Assembly (NCBI RefSeq): GCF_004363955.1
Contig: NZ_SNZR01000011.1
Coordinates: 992,001 to 1,056,000, forward strand
Direction: 5' to 3'
Origin: Enterovirga rhinocerotis
Lineage (GTDB): Bacteria; Pseudomonadota; Alphaproteobacteria; Rhizobiales; Beijerinckiaceae
DNA: 64,000 bases
Shown piece by piece: positions 6,587 to 13,585 of this stretch; position 1 is the stretch's first letter, and each line of letters starts with the position of its first letter. The notes beneath the pieces are model-generated. The model saw nothing but the letters and a program-made list of their open reading frames with translations, made no database searches and was not told where the DNA came from. A program made the position numbers and the translations under genes.

Positions 6587-8056
6587 ATGAGCGCAGGATC
6601 TCTAGCCGAGCTTGGCCGCGGCTGCGCCGGGCTGCTCGGCAACCTCATCTCGCCAGCTTTCGGCACCCCGAAGCAGGTCGACCTTCCCTCGCTCCTGCCG
6701 ACGAGCACCATGACGGTCACGGCCGCCACGGTGATCATCAACAGCGTGACCGGGCCGCAGAGCCTGATGGGGGGCGCCGGCAGCATCCTTGGGACGAACC
6801 CGGCCAGCGGGCAGTCAATGCAGGGAGCCGGCAGCGGCATCCTCGGCTTCGGCCTCGCCGGCGCGCAGAGCCAGGGCGCGCAACAGGCCGGATCGGGCCT
6901 GCTCTCCTTCGGCTTCGGCGCGAACGGGATGCGCACGCCCGGCGGCGGCGGCGGTGACATCATGGGTCGCTTCCTGAGCACGGCTCAATCCGGCGGCCTC
7001 ACCAACCCTTACGCTCTTGCGACCCTGGCCGCTTACGGCAAGCACGAAAGCGGATGGTCGGCCCGAAATATCGGAGGGTCGTGGTCGGACCCGTCGCAGT
7101 CCGGAGCGCCTGGCACCTCCGGAGGCCTGCTCTCGTGGCGGAACGAACGCCTATCGGCCATGCGAAGCTTCACGGCCGGCGACACCGATCCCGTCTCGGC
7201 GCAAGCCCGGTTCTTTCTCCGGGAGAATCCAAGCTTGATCCGGCAGCTTCAGGGCGCCGGCAGCTTGGAGGAGGCCAACCGCCTGATGGCAAACGCCTGG
7301 AAGTTCCAGGGCTACAATAGCGCTGGCGGAGAGTTTGGCGCCCGGCTCGGTACTTCTCGATCCTACCTGGATCAGATCGGCGGTGGGCATGGCGGCCGAT
7401 CGCTCCTCGAGCGGCGATCCGATGCGGGTTCGATCGACTTCGACGGCGCTGCCAAGAGCTTCGCGCAATCGACCGATCAGGCCTCGCAATCCCTGACGAG
7501 CCTCGCCGACGCGACAGCGCAGCTGCCGGCGGGCGCCGATGCCGCCGCCTCGTCGCTCACGAACCTGCTCGGATCGCTTTTCAGCGGAAAGGGAGGAGGC
7601 GGCGGAATCCTCGCCAGCCTCTTCGGCGGCGGAGGCGGCGAGACGGTCACGGCAGCGATGGCCGATGGAGGCCTCCTCCGCGGGCCCGGCGGTCCTCGAT
7701 CCGACAGCCTGCTCATCCGGGCGAGCGCGGGCGAATACGTCGTCAATGCCCGCTCGACGTCCCAGCACCGTGGCCTGCTCGATGCGATCAACTACGGCGG
7801 CGCGTATGCCGATGGCGGCTACGTCACGCCTCTCCCGGTCGAGATGCCGCCGATGCTGGCTACGGCGCCAGCCCCGGCACCGTCCGCAGCGAACAACAAC
7901 ACGGCTCCGATCCACTACGCCCCGACCTACCACATCCCGCCGCTGGCCAACGGCGTGACGCCGCAGGACGTGGTGCGAGCGATCGAGGACTACGACCGGC
8001 GGCTTGATCGGCAACTGCCCGGACGCGTCGCCAACGCTCAGAAGCGGTTCGGGTGA
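6587..8056 (+). CDS. Phage tape-measure C-terminal part with tail-lysozyme domain
   Basis: The 489-residue protein begins with a low-complexity Gly/Ser/Ala linker (residues 1-130), then a phage tail-tip lysozyme domain at about 135-270 (GGLTNPYALATLAAYGKHESGWSAR, SQSGAPGTSGGLLSWR, AWKFQGYNSAGG), with Glu154 in KHESGW as the likely catalytic acid. The end (about 365-410) has the typical tape-measure tail GGPRSDSLLIRASAGEYVVNARS. Tape-measure proteins set tail length and carry the cell-wall-opening domain; complete ones are usually well over 700 residues with long helical and membrane segments. Those parts are missing here, which points to a 5' deletion. ATG 6587 has GGAG upstream. Confidence 0.8.
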   Translation: MSAGSLAELGRGCAGLLGNLISPAFGTPKQVDLPSLLPTSTMTVTAATVIINSVTGPQSLMGGAGSILGTNPASGQSMQGAGSGILGFGLAGAQSQGAQQAGSGLLSFGFGANGMRTPGGGGGDIMGRFLSTAQSGGLTNPYALATLAAYGKHESGWSARNIGGSWSDPSQSGAPGTSGGLLSWRNERLSAMRSFTAGDTDPVSAQARFFLRENPSLIRQLQGAGSLEEANRLMANAWKFQGYNSAGGEFGARLGTSRSYLDQIGGGHGGRSLLERRSDAGSIDFDGAAKSFAQSTDQASQSLTSLADATAQLPAGADAAASSLTNLLGSLFSGKGGGGGILASLFGGGGGETVTAAMADGGLLRGPGGPRSDSLLIRASAGEYVVNARSTSQHRGLLDAINYGGAYADGGYVTPLPVEMPPMLATAPAPAPSAANNNTAPIHYAPTYHIPPLANGVTPQDVVRAIEDYDRRLDRQLPGRVANAQKRFG

Positions 8057-8754
8057 TGAGCGCCGCCAACATCTTCCTCTTCTCGAACGCGATCGTCGTC
8101 TGGACCGACGGCGCGCTCTATCGGAGCGACGGCACGCTCAGCTCGGTCGGGCCGAAGGTCGGGCTCATGCCGCATCTCTCGGCGGCACTCGTCACTCGCG
8201 GCCCGGCCTTGGCGGTGCCGTTCCTGACGCATTTCCTGTCCGTCAGGTTCGCCACGTTCGACGAGCTGGTTGCCGGCTTCGGGAAGGCAACGAGGACGGC
8301 AGCCGAGATCTACGCCGAGGCCTTCGCTATCTGCGAGCACGGTGCTGATTTCGAGGCCTACGTCGCGGGCTGGCCGAAGGACCGTCCCGAGCCCGAGGTC
8401 TATCGGGTGTCGAGCCTCGATTTCGACGACGTCCAGAAGCTGCGGAGCGTCACGGTCGCGCCCGGACGCCCGGACATCATCGCCCAGCTCGAGGCGGAGT
8501 ATGGGCACCTCGGCCATGCCGGCCTCAGCCTCCCCGAGGTTGGCTTGCGGCTGCTCGAGCTTCAGCGGGAGAGGATCCGTCGTGAGCAGGTGCCGGGCGG
8601 GCCGGAGATCTGCGGCATCGGCGGTTTCGCCCAGGTCACCACGATCACCCGCGAGCTTGCCCAGACGCAGATCTTGAAGCGCTGGCCCGATCGGATCGGC
8701 GAGCGGATGGGCCAGGAATACGAGGCGGTGCCGGAGGGAGCGACGCTGCAATGA
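8056..8754 (+). CDS. Phage tail-region protein, possibly Ntn-hydrolase-like
   Basis: The 232-residue protein follows the tape-measure gene directly, its ATG overlapping the TGA. The N-terminal part (FLFSNAIVVWTDGALYRSDGTLSSVGPKVGLMPHLSAALVTRG) has the TDGA and basic-residue pattern seen in proteasome-like Ntn-hydrolase proteins found next to tail genes in alphaproteobacterial phages, but the assignment is tentative and no processed N-terminal nucleophile is visible. The C-terminal part ends in GGFAQVTTITRELAQTQILKRWPDRIGERM. In position it is the usual gene after the tape measure. Confidence 0.5.
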   Translation: MSAANIFLFSNAIVVWTDGALYRSDGTLSSVGPKVGLMPHLSAALVTRGPALAVPFLTHFLSVRFATFDELVAGFGKATRTAAEIYAEAFAICEHGADFEAYVAGWPKDRPEPEVYRVSSLDFDDVQKLRSVTVAPGRPDIIAQLEAEYGHLGHAGLSLPEVGLRLLELQRERIRREQVPGGPEICGIGGFAQVTTITRELAQTQILKRWPDRIGERMGQEYEAVPEGATLQ

Positions 8755-8822
8755 CCCGCGCCCTCACTGCCGCCGCCTTCACCCTTCTCGTCGCGATCGT
8801 CTCGGCGCCGCTATGGCGGTGA
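8751..8822 (+). CDS. Possible 23-residue hydrophobic peptide
   Basis: A short frame starting with ATGA overlapping the previous stop encodes one hydrophobic stretch (ALTAAAFTLLVAIVSAPLW). It resembles a signal or membrane anchor without a mature domain. It may be a real small membrane peptide or the remains of a longer secreted gene that stopped here. Confidence 0.3.
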   Translation: MTRALTAAAFTLLVAIVSAPLWR

Positions 8823-8825
8823 CGC

Positions 8826-9032
8826 TCAGCCAACGCCCGGATCGGCCTCGTCCTCGGGTGTCGGTGAAGGACCGGCCCCATCGCCGGGCGTGTTGACCTC
8901 GTCCCTCTCCTCTTTCAGGGAAGGCGGATCCTTGCGCCCCGTCACCTCGTCCCAGCCGGGTTCGTCCTGCGACCGCAACGGAGCCGCGTTCGGCGGCGCC
9001 GTGTCCTGATTGCCGTAACCTTGCGTTGCCAT
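8826..9032 (-). CDS. Hydrophilic hypothetical protein, 68 aa
   Basis: ATG at 9032 on the minus strand with a perfect GGAGG eight bases upstream. The product is acidic, rich in Pro, Asp and Glu and probably disordered (SQDEPGWDEVTGRKDPPSLKEERDEVNTPGDG). No family is named. The good ribosome-binding site supports expression. It follows the transglutaminase-like region only by position; the two genes share the strand but not an obvious transcript. Confidence 0.5.
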   Translation of the reverse strand: MATQGYGNQDTAPPNAAPLRSQDEPGWDEVTGRKDPPSLKEERDEVNTPGDGAGPSPTPEDEADPGVG

Positions 9033-9126
9033 GCGTATGACCTCCTGCGAGGCCAACGCCGGGATGGGACAGCGGTTCGGGCGGCATGCGCCAGCGGCGG
9101 GATCAGCTCGACGCACGCCGGCTGAC

Positions 9127-9993
9127 CTATGCGCATTCCGTGACGGAAACAGCGACATCCATCGACTGAAACGCGCTCGCAGCCCCGACGAAGCTTCCCG
9201 TGATGGGCACGATCTGTCTGACGTCCTGAGCCACCGCAACGGGGATCAGGTTCGCTCCGCCCATGGCTCGATTGGTTGGGTCAAAGGTGATCCAGCCGGC
9301 TCCCGACAGATAGATCTCGGCCCAGGCATGGGTTGAACCGGAATCGGCTGAGCCGAGAAGCGTGCGCGTCGGATCATGGAGGTAACCGGATACGATGCGG
9401 GCACCGAAACCAAGGCTTCGTGCTGCTTCGACGAATAGCGTCGCGAGATCCCGGCACGAGCCTGACTTGAGTGCGAGGGTTTCGCTCGGCGATTGCGTCC
9501 CTTCGTTTTCTCGCGCCGAATACACGGCACTCATGGCGACACCGGCGTTGAGATCCTTCAACAGCGAGAGGGTGTCGGTCGGATTGCTCGACACGAAGCT
9601 CTGCGCCCATGCCCGCAATTCTCCCTGATCAAGGTAGCGACGGACGGTCAGCGAGCCGAGATCTGCCCAATCGTCGCTCTGGTAGCGAAACGGGAACGAG
9701 ATTGCGTCCGCAGCGATCCTGAACACCGGATAAGCAGCAGCCGAAAGCTCAACCCGCGCGAGGCTCTCGATCACGAGATGGTCGCTCGGTTCGCTGAAGG
9801 TCGCTGTCGCGACGGCGTTCCCCGCAACGTCACTCGCCCAGACGAGATCGGGCTCGGGGCGAATGGTGAGAGTGTAGATTGGGAGCCGTACTTCGCGCGT
9901 TTCCCGAGGCCGAAGCATTAGCCTGTGCGGCCCAAGGCTGACCGGATGGCGATATCGGTAGGTCGTCGCGTGGCGAATGTGCAGACTGATCAA
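9127..9993 (-). CDS. Transglutaminase-like (cysteine protease fold) protein
   Basis: The protein belongs to the bacterial transglutaminase-like family that begins with an N-terminal beta domain (LHIRHATTYRYRHPVSLGPHRLMLRPRE). The catalytic triad is present: Cys180 in SGSCRDLATLF, His222 in STHAWAEIYL and Asp238 in ITFDPTN (numbered from TTG 9993). I place the start at TTG 9993 because homologues begin at this beta strand; the frame is open to 10137, so a longer N-terminus is possible. No signal peptide is seen, so it is probably cytoplasmic. Such proteins are chromosomal in many bacteria; here it lies as cargo between phage tail genes and small unknown genes. Confidence 0.8.
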   Translation of the reverse strand: MISLHIRHATTYRYRHPVSLGPHRLMLRPRETREVRLPIYTLTIRPEPDLVWASDVAGNAVATATFSEPSDHLVIESLARVELSAAAYPVFRIAADAISFPFRYQSDDWADLGSLTVRRYLDQGELRAWAQSFVSSNPTDTLSLLKDLNAGVAMSAVYSARENEGTQSPSETLALKSGSCRDLATLFVEAARSLGFGARIVSGYLHDPTRTLLGSADSGSTHAWAEIYLSGAGWITFDPTNRAMGGANLIPVAVAQDVRQIVPITGSFVGAASAFQSMDVAVSVTECA

Positions 9994-10133
9994 GAGCGGT
10001 CCCAAGTCTGTCGAAGGTCTGCTGGACGTCAATCCGGCGATCAACGCCGCTGGGACAGCGCGGTTCGGGCCGGCCATCCCCAGCCGTGCGCCTCGCGTCC
10101 GGTTGCCCCCCGGCCTGAGGGGAAGCCGCCGCG

Positions 10134-10385
10134 TCAATCTGATTCTGACGAGCGATCCGCGTATGGCGGCACGTCGACGAGCGTTCCGATCAACCGCAAT
10201 ACAGCTTGATGCTCGGGGCCGTTCGGATCCCCGGCCAGAAAGGCGCCCAGCTCGATGTGCGAAAGGCGAGCACCGGAGGGCCCATTCGCTTGATGGATCA
10301 CGAAGGCGCGACCGTTCGTCGGCTCTCGCCCGAGGAACCAGCTCTCTCCATTCGGGCTTCGGTACAACTCTCTACGGTCAGACAT
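10134..10385 (-). CDS. Conserved small protein of unknown function, 83 aa
   Basis: ATG at 10385. The sequence (ELYRSPNGESWFLGREPTNGRAFVIHQANGPSGARLSHIELGAFL, then GPEHQAVLRLIGTLV) matches a pattern I know from many small unannotated proteins of Hyphomicrobiales; no function is known. It starts 12 bases after the stop of the 51-residue membrane protein gene (10398-10553), so the two are likely one transcript. Confidence 0.65.
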   Translation of the reverse strand: MSDRRELYRSPNGESWFLGREPTNGRAFVIHQANGPSGARLSHIELGAFLAGDPNGPEHQAVLRLIGTLVDVPPYADRSSESD

Positions 10386-10397
10386 GCTGGCGGCCGA

Positions 10398-10553
10398 TTA
10401 GAACGGTCCAGGGAGAAATGCCACTACAGTGACAATCAGCGCGTAGCTGACCACCATCCCCACGGTTGTCCATAGGACGGCGCTTTTCATTGCGCCCCCG
10501 CGAGACAAATGATTCTTTGGTTTAGGTTTCGTATTTTCGAGTGACGTCGGCAT
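10398..10553 (-). CDS. Small membrane protein with C-terminal VAFLPGPF motif (copy 2)
   Basis: ATG at 10553 with GAGGGG seven bases before it gives a 51-residue protein: polar start (MPTSLENTKPKPKN), a short basic and glycine stretch (SRGGAMK), one membrane helix (TVGMVVSYALIVTVVAFL) and the end PGPF. Length, MPxSLE start, VSYxLI and VAFLPGPF are shared with the protein at 2693-2848, so they are paralogues. The remaining residues have diverged, as expected for a real gene pair under selection rather than a recent DNA duplication. Function is unknown. Confidence 0.65.
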   Translation of the reverse strand: MPTSLENTKPKPKNHLSRGGAMKSAVLWTTVGMVVSYALIVTVVAFLPGPF

Positions 10554-10648
10554 CAAGCATCCCCTCTTCGAGGTTTCTCACCCCGATCCGGGCTTGCTCC
10601 TACCGCAGCTCGATAATGGACAGTGCGCTGATTATTGGAAAAGGACAA

Positions 10649-10671
10649 GTGCCATTATTGCACCATGGCAC
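10649..10671. promoter_or_regulatory. Inverted repeat upstream of a small basic gene
   Basis: GTGCCAT (10649-10655) and ATGGCAC (10665-10671) form a 7-bp perfect inverted repeat with a nine-base spacer in the gap between the VAFLPGPF gene and the gene at 10747. It could be an operator for either. Confidence 0.25.
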
Positions 10672-10746
10672 GTCCCTCTGGCGTCGCCATCCATACTATT
10701 ATACGTTTTATCAAACGGCAGTGTCGGCCGTTAAGGGCTCAACCAG

Positions 10747-10863
10747 ATGGCCAAGGGCGAGAAACGAGGGAACCGGGAGGCAAAAAAGCCGAAGAAGGAG
10801 GTGCAAAAGACGATCGCAGCGAATCCGTCGACAAAAAACATTGTCTCGGCGATCAAGAAATAG
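10747..10863 (+). CDS. Small lysine-rich protein, 38 aa
   Basis: A 38-residue frame with about one third Lys and Arg (MAKGEKRGNREAKKPKKE...). I recognise the MAKGxxRxNREAKKPKKE start as common to short unannotated proteins of this order, which supports reality despite the length. AAGGG lies about eight bases upstream. The extreme basicity suggests nucleic-acid binding; that is inference. The longer frames over the same DNA (10541-11035, 10635-11009) are shadows. Confidence 0.65.
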   Translation: MAKGEKRGNREAKKPKKEVQKTIAANPSTKNIVSAIKK

Positions 10864-11037
10864 AACCCGCGGAAACGCCCGATCGGCATCACAGCCGGTG
10901 GTCGCCGATGTATTTGCCTGTCGCACCGGACGATCTGTCGGAGCGGCGGGTGGACTATTGCTCACACCTCACCTGTGCGAAGCTAGCGGTTGCATGGCGC
11001 ATGTTGTGACCGTTTACTGGAGGATCGCGATATAGGC

Positions 11038-11259
11038 ATGAAACCACTCACACGCGGAGAAAAGGCAGAGCGGGTGGAAGCCCAGAGGGCCTCGGCGCGT
11101 CAGGCAATGGCCGATTACCACGGCGAGGAAGATCGCATCGAAGCAAATCGCGCTCGCCTAAAAGCGCTGCGATTGGAACGAGAAGGTGAGGTAGCGGCTG
11201 GCTGCGAGTTGTCCGCGGCCACGAAGAAGAGCGCGCCTCGGCGGGATCGGAAGATCTGA
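11038..11259 (+). CDS. Small charged helical protein, 73 aa
   Basis: The ATG at 11038 begins a highly charged helical product (LTRGEKAERVEAQRASARQAMADYHGEEDRIEANRARLKALRLERE), probably coiled-coil. The type recurs as an unannotated protein in Hyphomicrobiales, often short and abundant; function unknown. An upstream ATG at 10990 extends the frame but adds a non-helical segment; GGAGG at about 11019 favours neither strongly. Confidence 0.6.
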   Translation: MKPLTRGEKAERVEAQRASARQAMADYHGEEDRIEANRARLKALRLEREGEVAAGCELSAATKKSAPRRDRKI

Positions 11260-11374
11260 CTACGCCCGGCTGGTAACATTGGGCGCAGCGCGTGTTCCTT
11301 TTTGTCCTGACGATCGCCACCGCAGCAGTAACGCGCGATTGGCGACGGGCTCACCATCGGTGGCATGATCGCAG

Positions 11375-11788
11375 ATGGCTCCGTCGACGCCAGCGGCACC
11401 GGCATCAGGGAGCGGACGGCGGGGCGTGGTGAGTTTCGGCCCAACACAGTGCTCGTGGCCAAGTTGGCCACGGGCAGCCCCGCTTGGGCTGGAACCCCAC
11501 GAATTCCGTCGAGGTCTGCCCGTCACGGTCACACCTGCATCTCCGTTAAGGAGGCGCAGCCCCCAGCCGTACGCGGAGCGCATCGGCACCGAGGATGCCA
11601 CGCGGGCGGCCGTAGCCTATGATCGCGCCGTCTCGATCCTCTCGCTCAACGACCGGTACTATGTGCCATCCTGCGAGGTCCGCCGGGACATGCTCGACGC
11701 CATCCTGGCTGCCGGACGAGAGCACGGCTTCAACGAGGATCGGATGACGCTGGCTGCCCTCGCAGCGGCGCGGATTGAAGGCGACTGA
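11375..11788 (+). CDS. Hypothetical protein with doubtful 5' end
   Basis: The C-terminal 70 residues (YAERIGTEDATRAAVAYDRAVSILSLNDRYYVPSCEVRRDMLDAIL...) look like real coding sequence. The first 60 residues from ATG 11375 have shadow-like composition (Pro, Arg, Ser) and no ribosome-binding site. A good AGGAGG at 11549-11554 is not followed by any start codon at the right distance. Either the start codon was lost, making this a broken gene, or a start was misplaced. Treat the N-terminus as unknown. Confidence 0.4.
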   Translation: MAPSTPAAPASGSGRRGVVSFGPTQCSWPSWPRAAPLGLEPHEFRRGLPVTVTPASPLRRRSPQPYAERIGTEDATRAAVAYDRAVSILSLNDRYYVPSCEVRRDMLDAILAAGREHGFNEDRMTLAALAAARIEGD

Positions 11789-11942
11789 CGTCGGTCGAGC
11801 ACCTGCCCCATTTCGACCGGCAGTTGGGGAACAGCGAAATCGTCTTGCTTTGGTCCGATCCTGCACCATAATTCGACGGCGACCTCAGGGATGCCGGGCC
11901 GGGCGCGGTTCGTTCTCTGGTGCTCGCGCGGGGAGGCGTGAG

Positions 11943-12197
11943 GTGCCGACGGGTAGGACGGATGAGCTTACGCGCCGCTTTGGCAGCGAGGCCGCAGCCG
12001 CTATCACAGCAGCATATGAGGCGGTCGTCCTGAACTCGAAATCATCACTCCTCGCGATGAGTACCGAGCATAGGTTGGATCTGGTGCAGATGCTGATTCA
12101 TGAGGTCGAAGCCGGTCGGCGGGAACCCACCCACCTCAAAGAGGCCGCGTTGGGCTTTGTCGGGTTTAGTGCAAGGACTACGTCATCGGTGGGATAA
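11943..12197 (+). CDS. Hypothetical helical protein, 84 aa
   Basis: GTG at 11943, with GGAGG six bases upstream, gives an 84-residue helical protein (DELTRRFGSEAAAAITAAYEAVVLNSK, LDLVQMLIHEVEAGRREPTHLKEAAL). The final helix pattern resembles small unannotated Hyphomicrobiales proteins. The frame extends upstream to 11775, but that portion has no ribosome-binding site and shadow composition. Confidence 0.55.
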   Translation: MPTGRTDELTRRFGSEAAAAITAAYEAVVLNSKSSLLAMSTEHRLDLVQMLIHEVEAGRREPTHLKEAALGFVGFSARTTSSVG

Positions 12198-12340
12198 GCG
12201 CGGGCGAGCACCAGCTCCCGCCCGAGAAACCAGCGATAACCCTTCGGACCGCGTTCCACTTCCCGGGCGCTCGGTCATCGGATCAGTGCTTGGCATAATC
12301 ATCTCCTTCAGCGAGGAAGGCGTCTCGGAGGAGAGCTAGC

Positions 12341-12580
12341 CTACGCCGACGACCGAGGTGGCCCCGGCCCGAGGGTGTGAGCGCAACTGCTGGCCCCGTG
12401 CGCGGTACCGAAGGGCTCGGTAGAGAAAAATTCAATCCGTTCAGGGCGTGAAGAAGCCCATTTTGCACCGAGCCACCGGTGCATGCCGGGGTGCAGAGAA
12501 GCCGTCCGCCAGTCGGTCAGGGTCGGATACCAGCCCGGCTCAGATGGAACATGGCCCTCCGTACTGATCCATTCGGTCAT
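12341..12580 (-). CDS. Small phage-type protein (DUF551-like start), 79 aa
   Basis: ATG at 12580 overlaps the stop of the preceding minus gene (ATGA). The N-terminus (MTEWISTEGHVPSEPGWYPTLTDW...) has the W-I-S...P...G-W/Q-Y pattern of small phage proteins related to DUF551; SxEPFGT follows. The last 20 residues are Pro/Ser-rich. Function is unknown. It is the third gene of a minus-strand unit starting at 13074. Confidence 0.5.
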   Translation of the reverse strand: MTEWISTEGHVPSEPGWYPTLTDWRTASLHPGMHRWLGAKWASSRPERIEFFSTEPFGTAHGASSCAHTLGPGPPRSSA

Positions 12581-12933
12581 TTCGTTCTCCCCATTGACGG
12601 CCAGCGCTTCGTGGATGATTTCGACGCTCCAGAAACGCCAATATTTTCCGTATATCTCTCAATCGAATTTATTGCGCTGATTATAATCGAGAGATTGTTG
12701 TCGATTTCTTCCAGTCGATAAATATCGAGATCGTCTTCATTCCACCACCGACCTCTATCGGAAGATATCACTAGCTTAGCCATGAGCATGTGGGCGTCGG
12801 CCAGTTTGGAAACGATCTCTTTGTGTTGGTTGTTGTAAATCGACGAAGCGCTCCGGGAGGAGAGTTCGGGGCCGCACAGCCGACAGCTTCCACCATCCGT
12901 CTCCCACTGCGAGATTGCGACATGATAGGTCAT
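12577..12933 (-). CDS. Hypothetical protein, 118 aa
   Basis: ATG at 12933 on the minus strand. The gene is clearly AT-richer than its surroundings (Ile-, Ser- and Asn-rich: NNLSIIISAINSIERYTENIG), a sign of foreign origin. Two cysteines at CRLCGPE could bind metal but there is no second pair. No family is recognised. It is followed with a 4-base overlap by the 79-residue gene and preceded by a 36-residue membrane protein gene. Confidence 0.5.
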   Translation of the reverse strand: MTYHVAISQWETDGGSCRLCGPELSSRSASSIYNNQHKEIVSKLADAHMLMAKLVISSDRGRWWNEDDLDIYRLEEIDNNLSIIISAINSIERYTENIGVSGASKSSTKRWPSMGRTK

Positions 12934-12963
12934 GATCTCCTCTCTGTATCGAGGCGGTTTCGA

Positions 12964-13074
12964 TCAGTTGATGGCGAGATAAGTCAAATACAGCGTGGCG
13001 CCAAATACGGCCACTATCGTAAAGGCAAATTCCGCAGAGCCGCTGTAGATCCATCTGTGGATCGCGCTAAACAT
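12964..13074 (-). CDS. Small single-span membrane protein, 36 aa
   Basis: ATG at 13074 on the minus strand opens a 36-residue frame with an amphipathic start (FSAIHRWIYSG) and one hydrophobic helix (FAFTIVAVFGATLYLTYLAI). The ribosome-binding site is weak. It stands 30 bases before the 118-residue gene on the same strand, repeating the small-membrane-protein-then-soluble-protein order seen at 10.1-10.6 kb and 2.2-2.85 kb. No family is recognised. Confidence 0.4.
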   Translation of the reverse strand: MFSAIHRWIYSGSAEFAFTIVAVFGATLYLTYLAIN

Positions 13075-13210
13075 CGTTCAGGAGACCCGGAGACAAATTT
13101 CTCTTGATAAAGATCGGGATCCAGGCTCACGATTACAATGTGTGATATATTTATTTTTTAGAATACCGCGCGCTTGAAAATTAAGTTGGCCGGAGACCTT
13201 TTTGCTTAGC

Positions 13211-13585
13211 TCAAGCATCTCGCGTCGGGTTGGGCTCGTCCGTCAGCGCTCGGCGGCGGCGGACCTTCTCGTCCGCAGTCGCATCCGTGTCCTGCATCGC
13301 GACATCCGCAGCACCGCCGGCACGCGATCGAGCCTCGGTAGCATCCAGCGCGCTCTTTGTGGCTCGCTTCCTGCCTCCGGCCTCACTTTCATCCCGAGGC
13401 GGCCCTAACCTTTCCGCCAGCACGCGCCGGATCGCCTCGGGCCGTGACGGCTTCGGATCGGGCTGAGCGGCGATGTGGGCGTCGAGCGCGGCGAGTTCCG
13501 CAGGGGGTAGCCGAACGCCGACTGACGTGGAGCCAACCCGCGGCCGTCCGCGCGACTTTTTTCTGTCATCAGATATTGACGTCAT
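13211..13585 (-). CDS. Ribbon-helix-helix (CopG-like) DNA-binding protein
   Basis: ATG 13585 gives 124 residues with a ribbon-helix-helix pattern at about 15-60: a strand (GSTSVGVRLPPAEL), helix A (LAALDAHIAAQP) and helix B (SRPEAIRRVLAERLG). The remainder is a charged, probably disordered tail (SEAGGRKRATKS..., EKVRRRRALTDE). The frame extends to 13648 but ATG 13585 lies next to the domain. Its start codon lies inside a 13-bp inverted repeat pair (13559-13605), so autorepression is likely. It is divergent from the four-gene unit at 13677-14822. Confidence 0.7.
   Translation of the reverse strand: MTSISDDRKKSRGRPRVGSTSVGVRLPPAELAALDAHIAAQPDPKPSRPEAIRRVLAERLGPPRDESEAGGRKRATKSALDATEARSRAGGAADVAMQDTDATADEKVRRRRALTDEPNPTRDA

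Noticed and set aside
10541-11035. Plus-strand frame of 164 residues (and 10635-11009)
   Set aside because: Both are shadows of the small lysine-rich gene at 10747-10863; the composition is poor and no ribosome-binding site is present.
11115-11471. Minus-strand 118-residue frame across 11.1-11.5 kb
   Set aside because: It is antisense to the well-formed helical gene at 11038-11259 and has Pro/Ser/Arg shadow composition.
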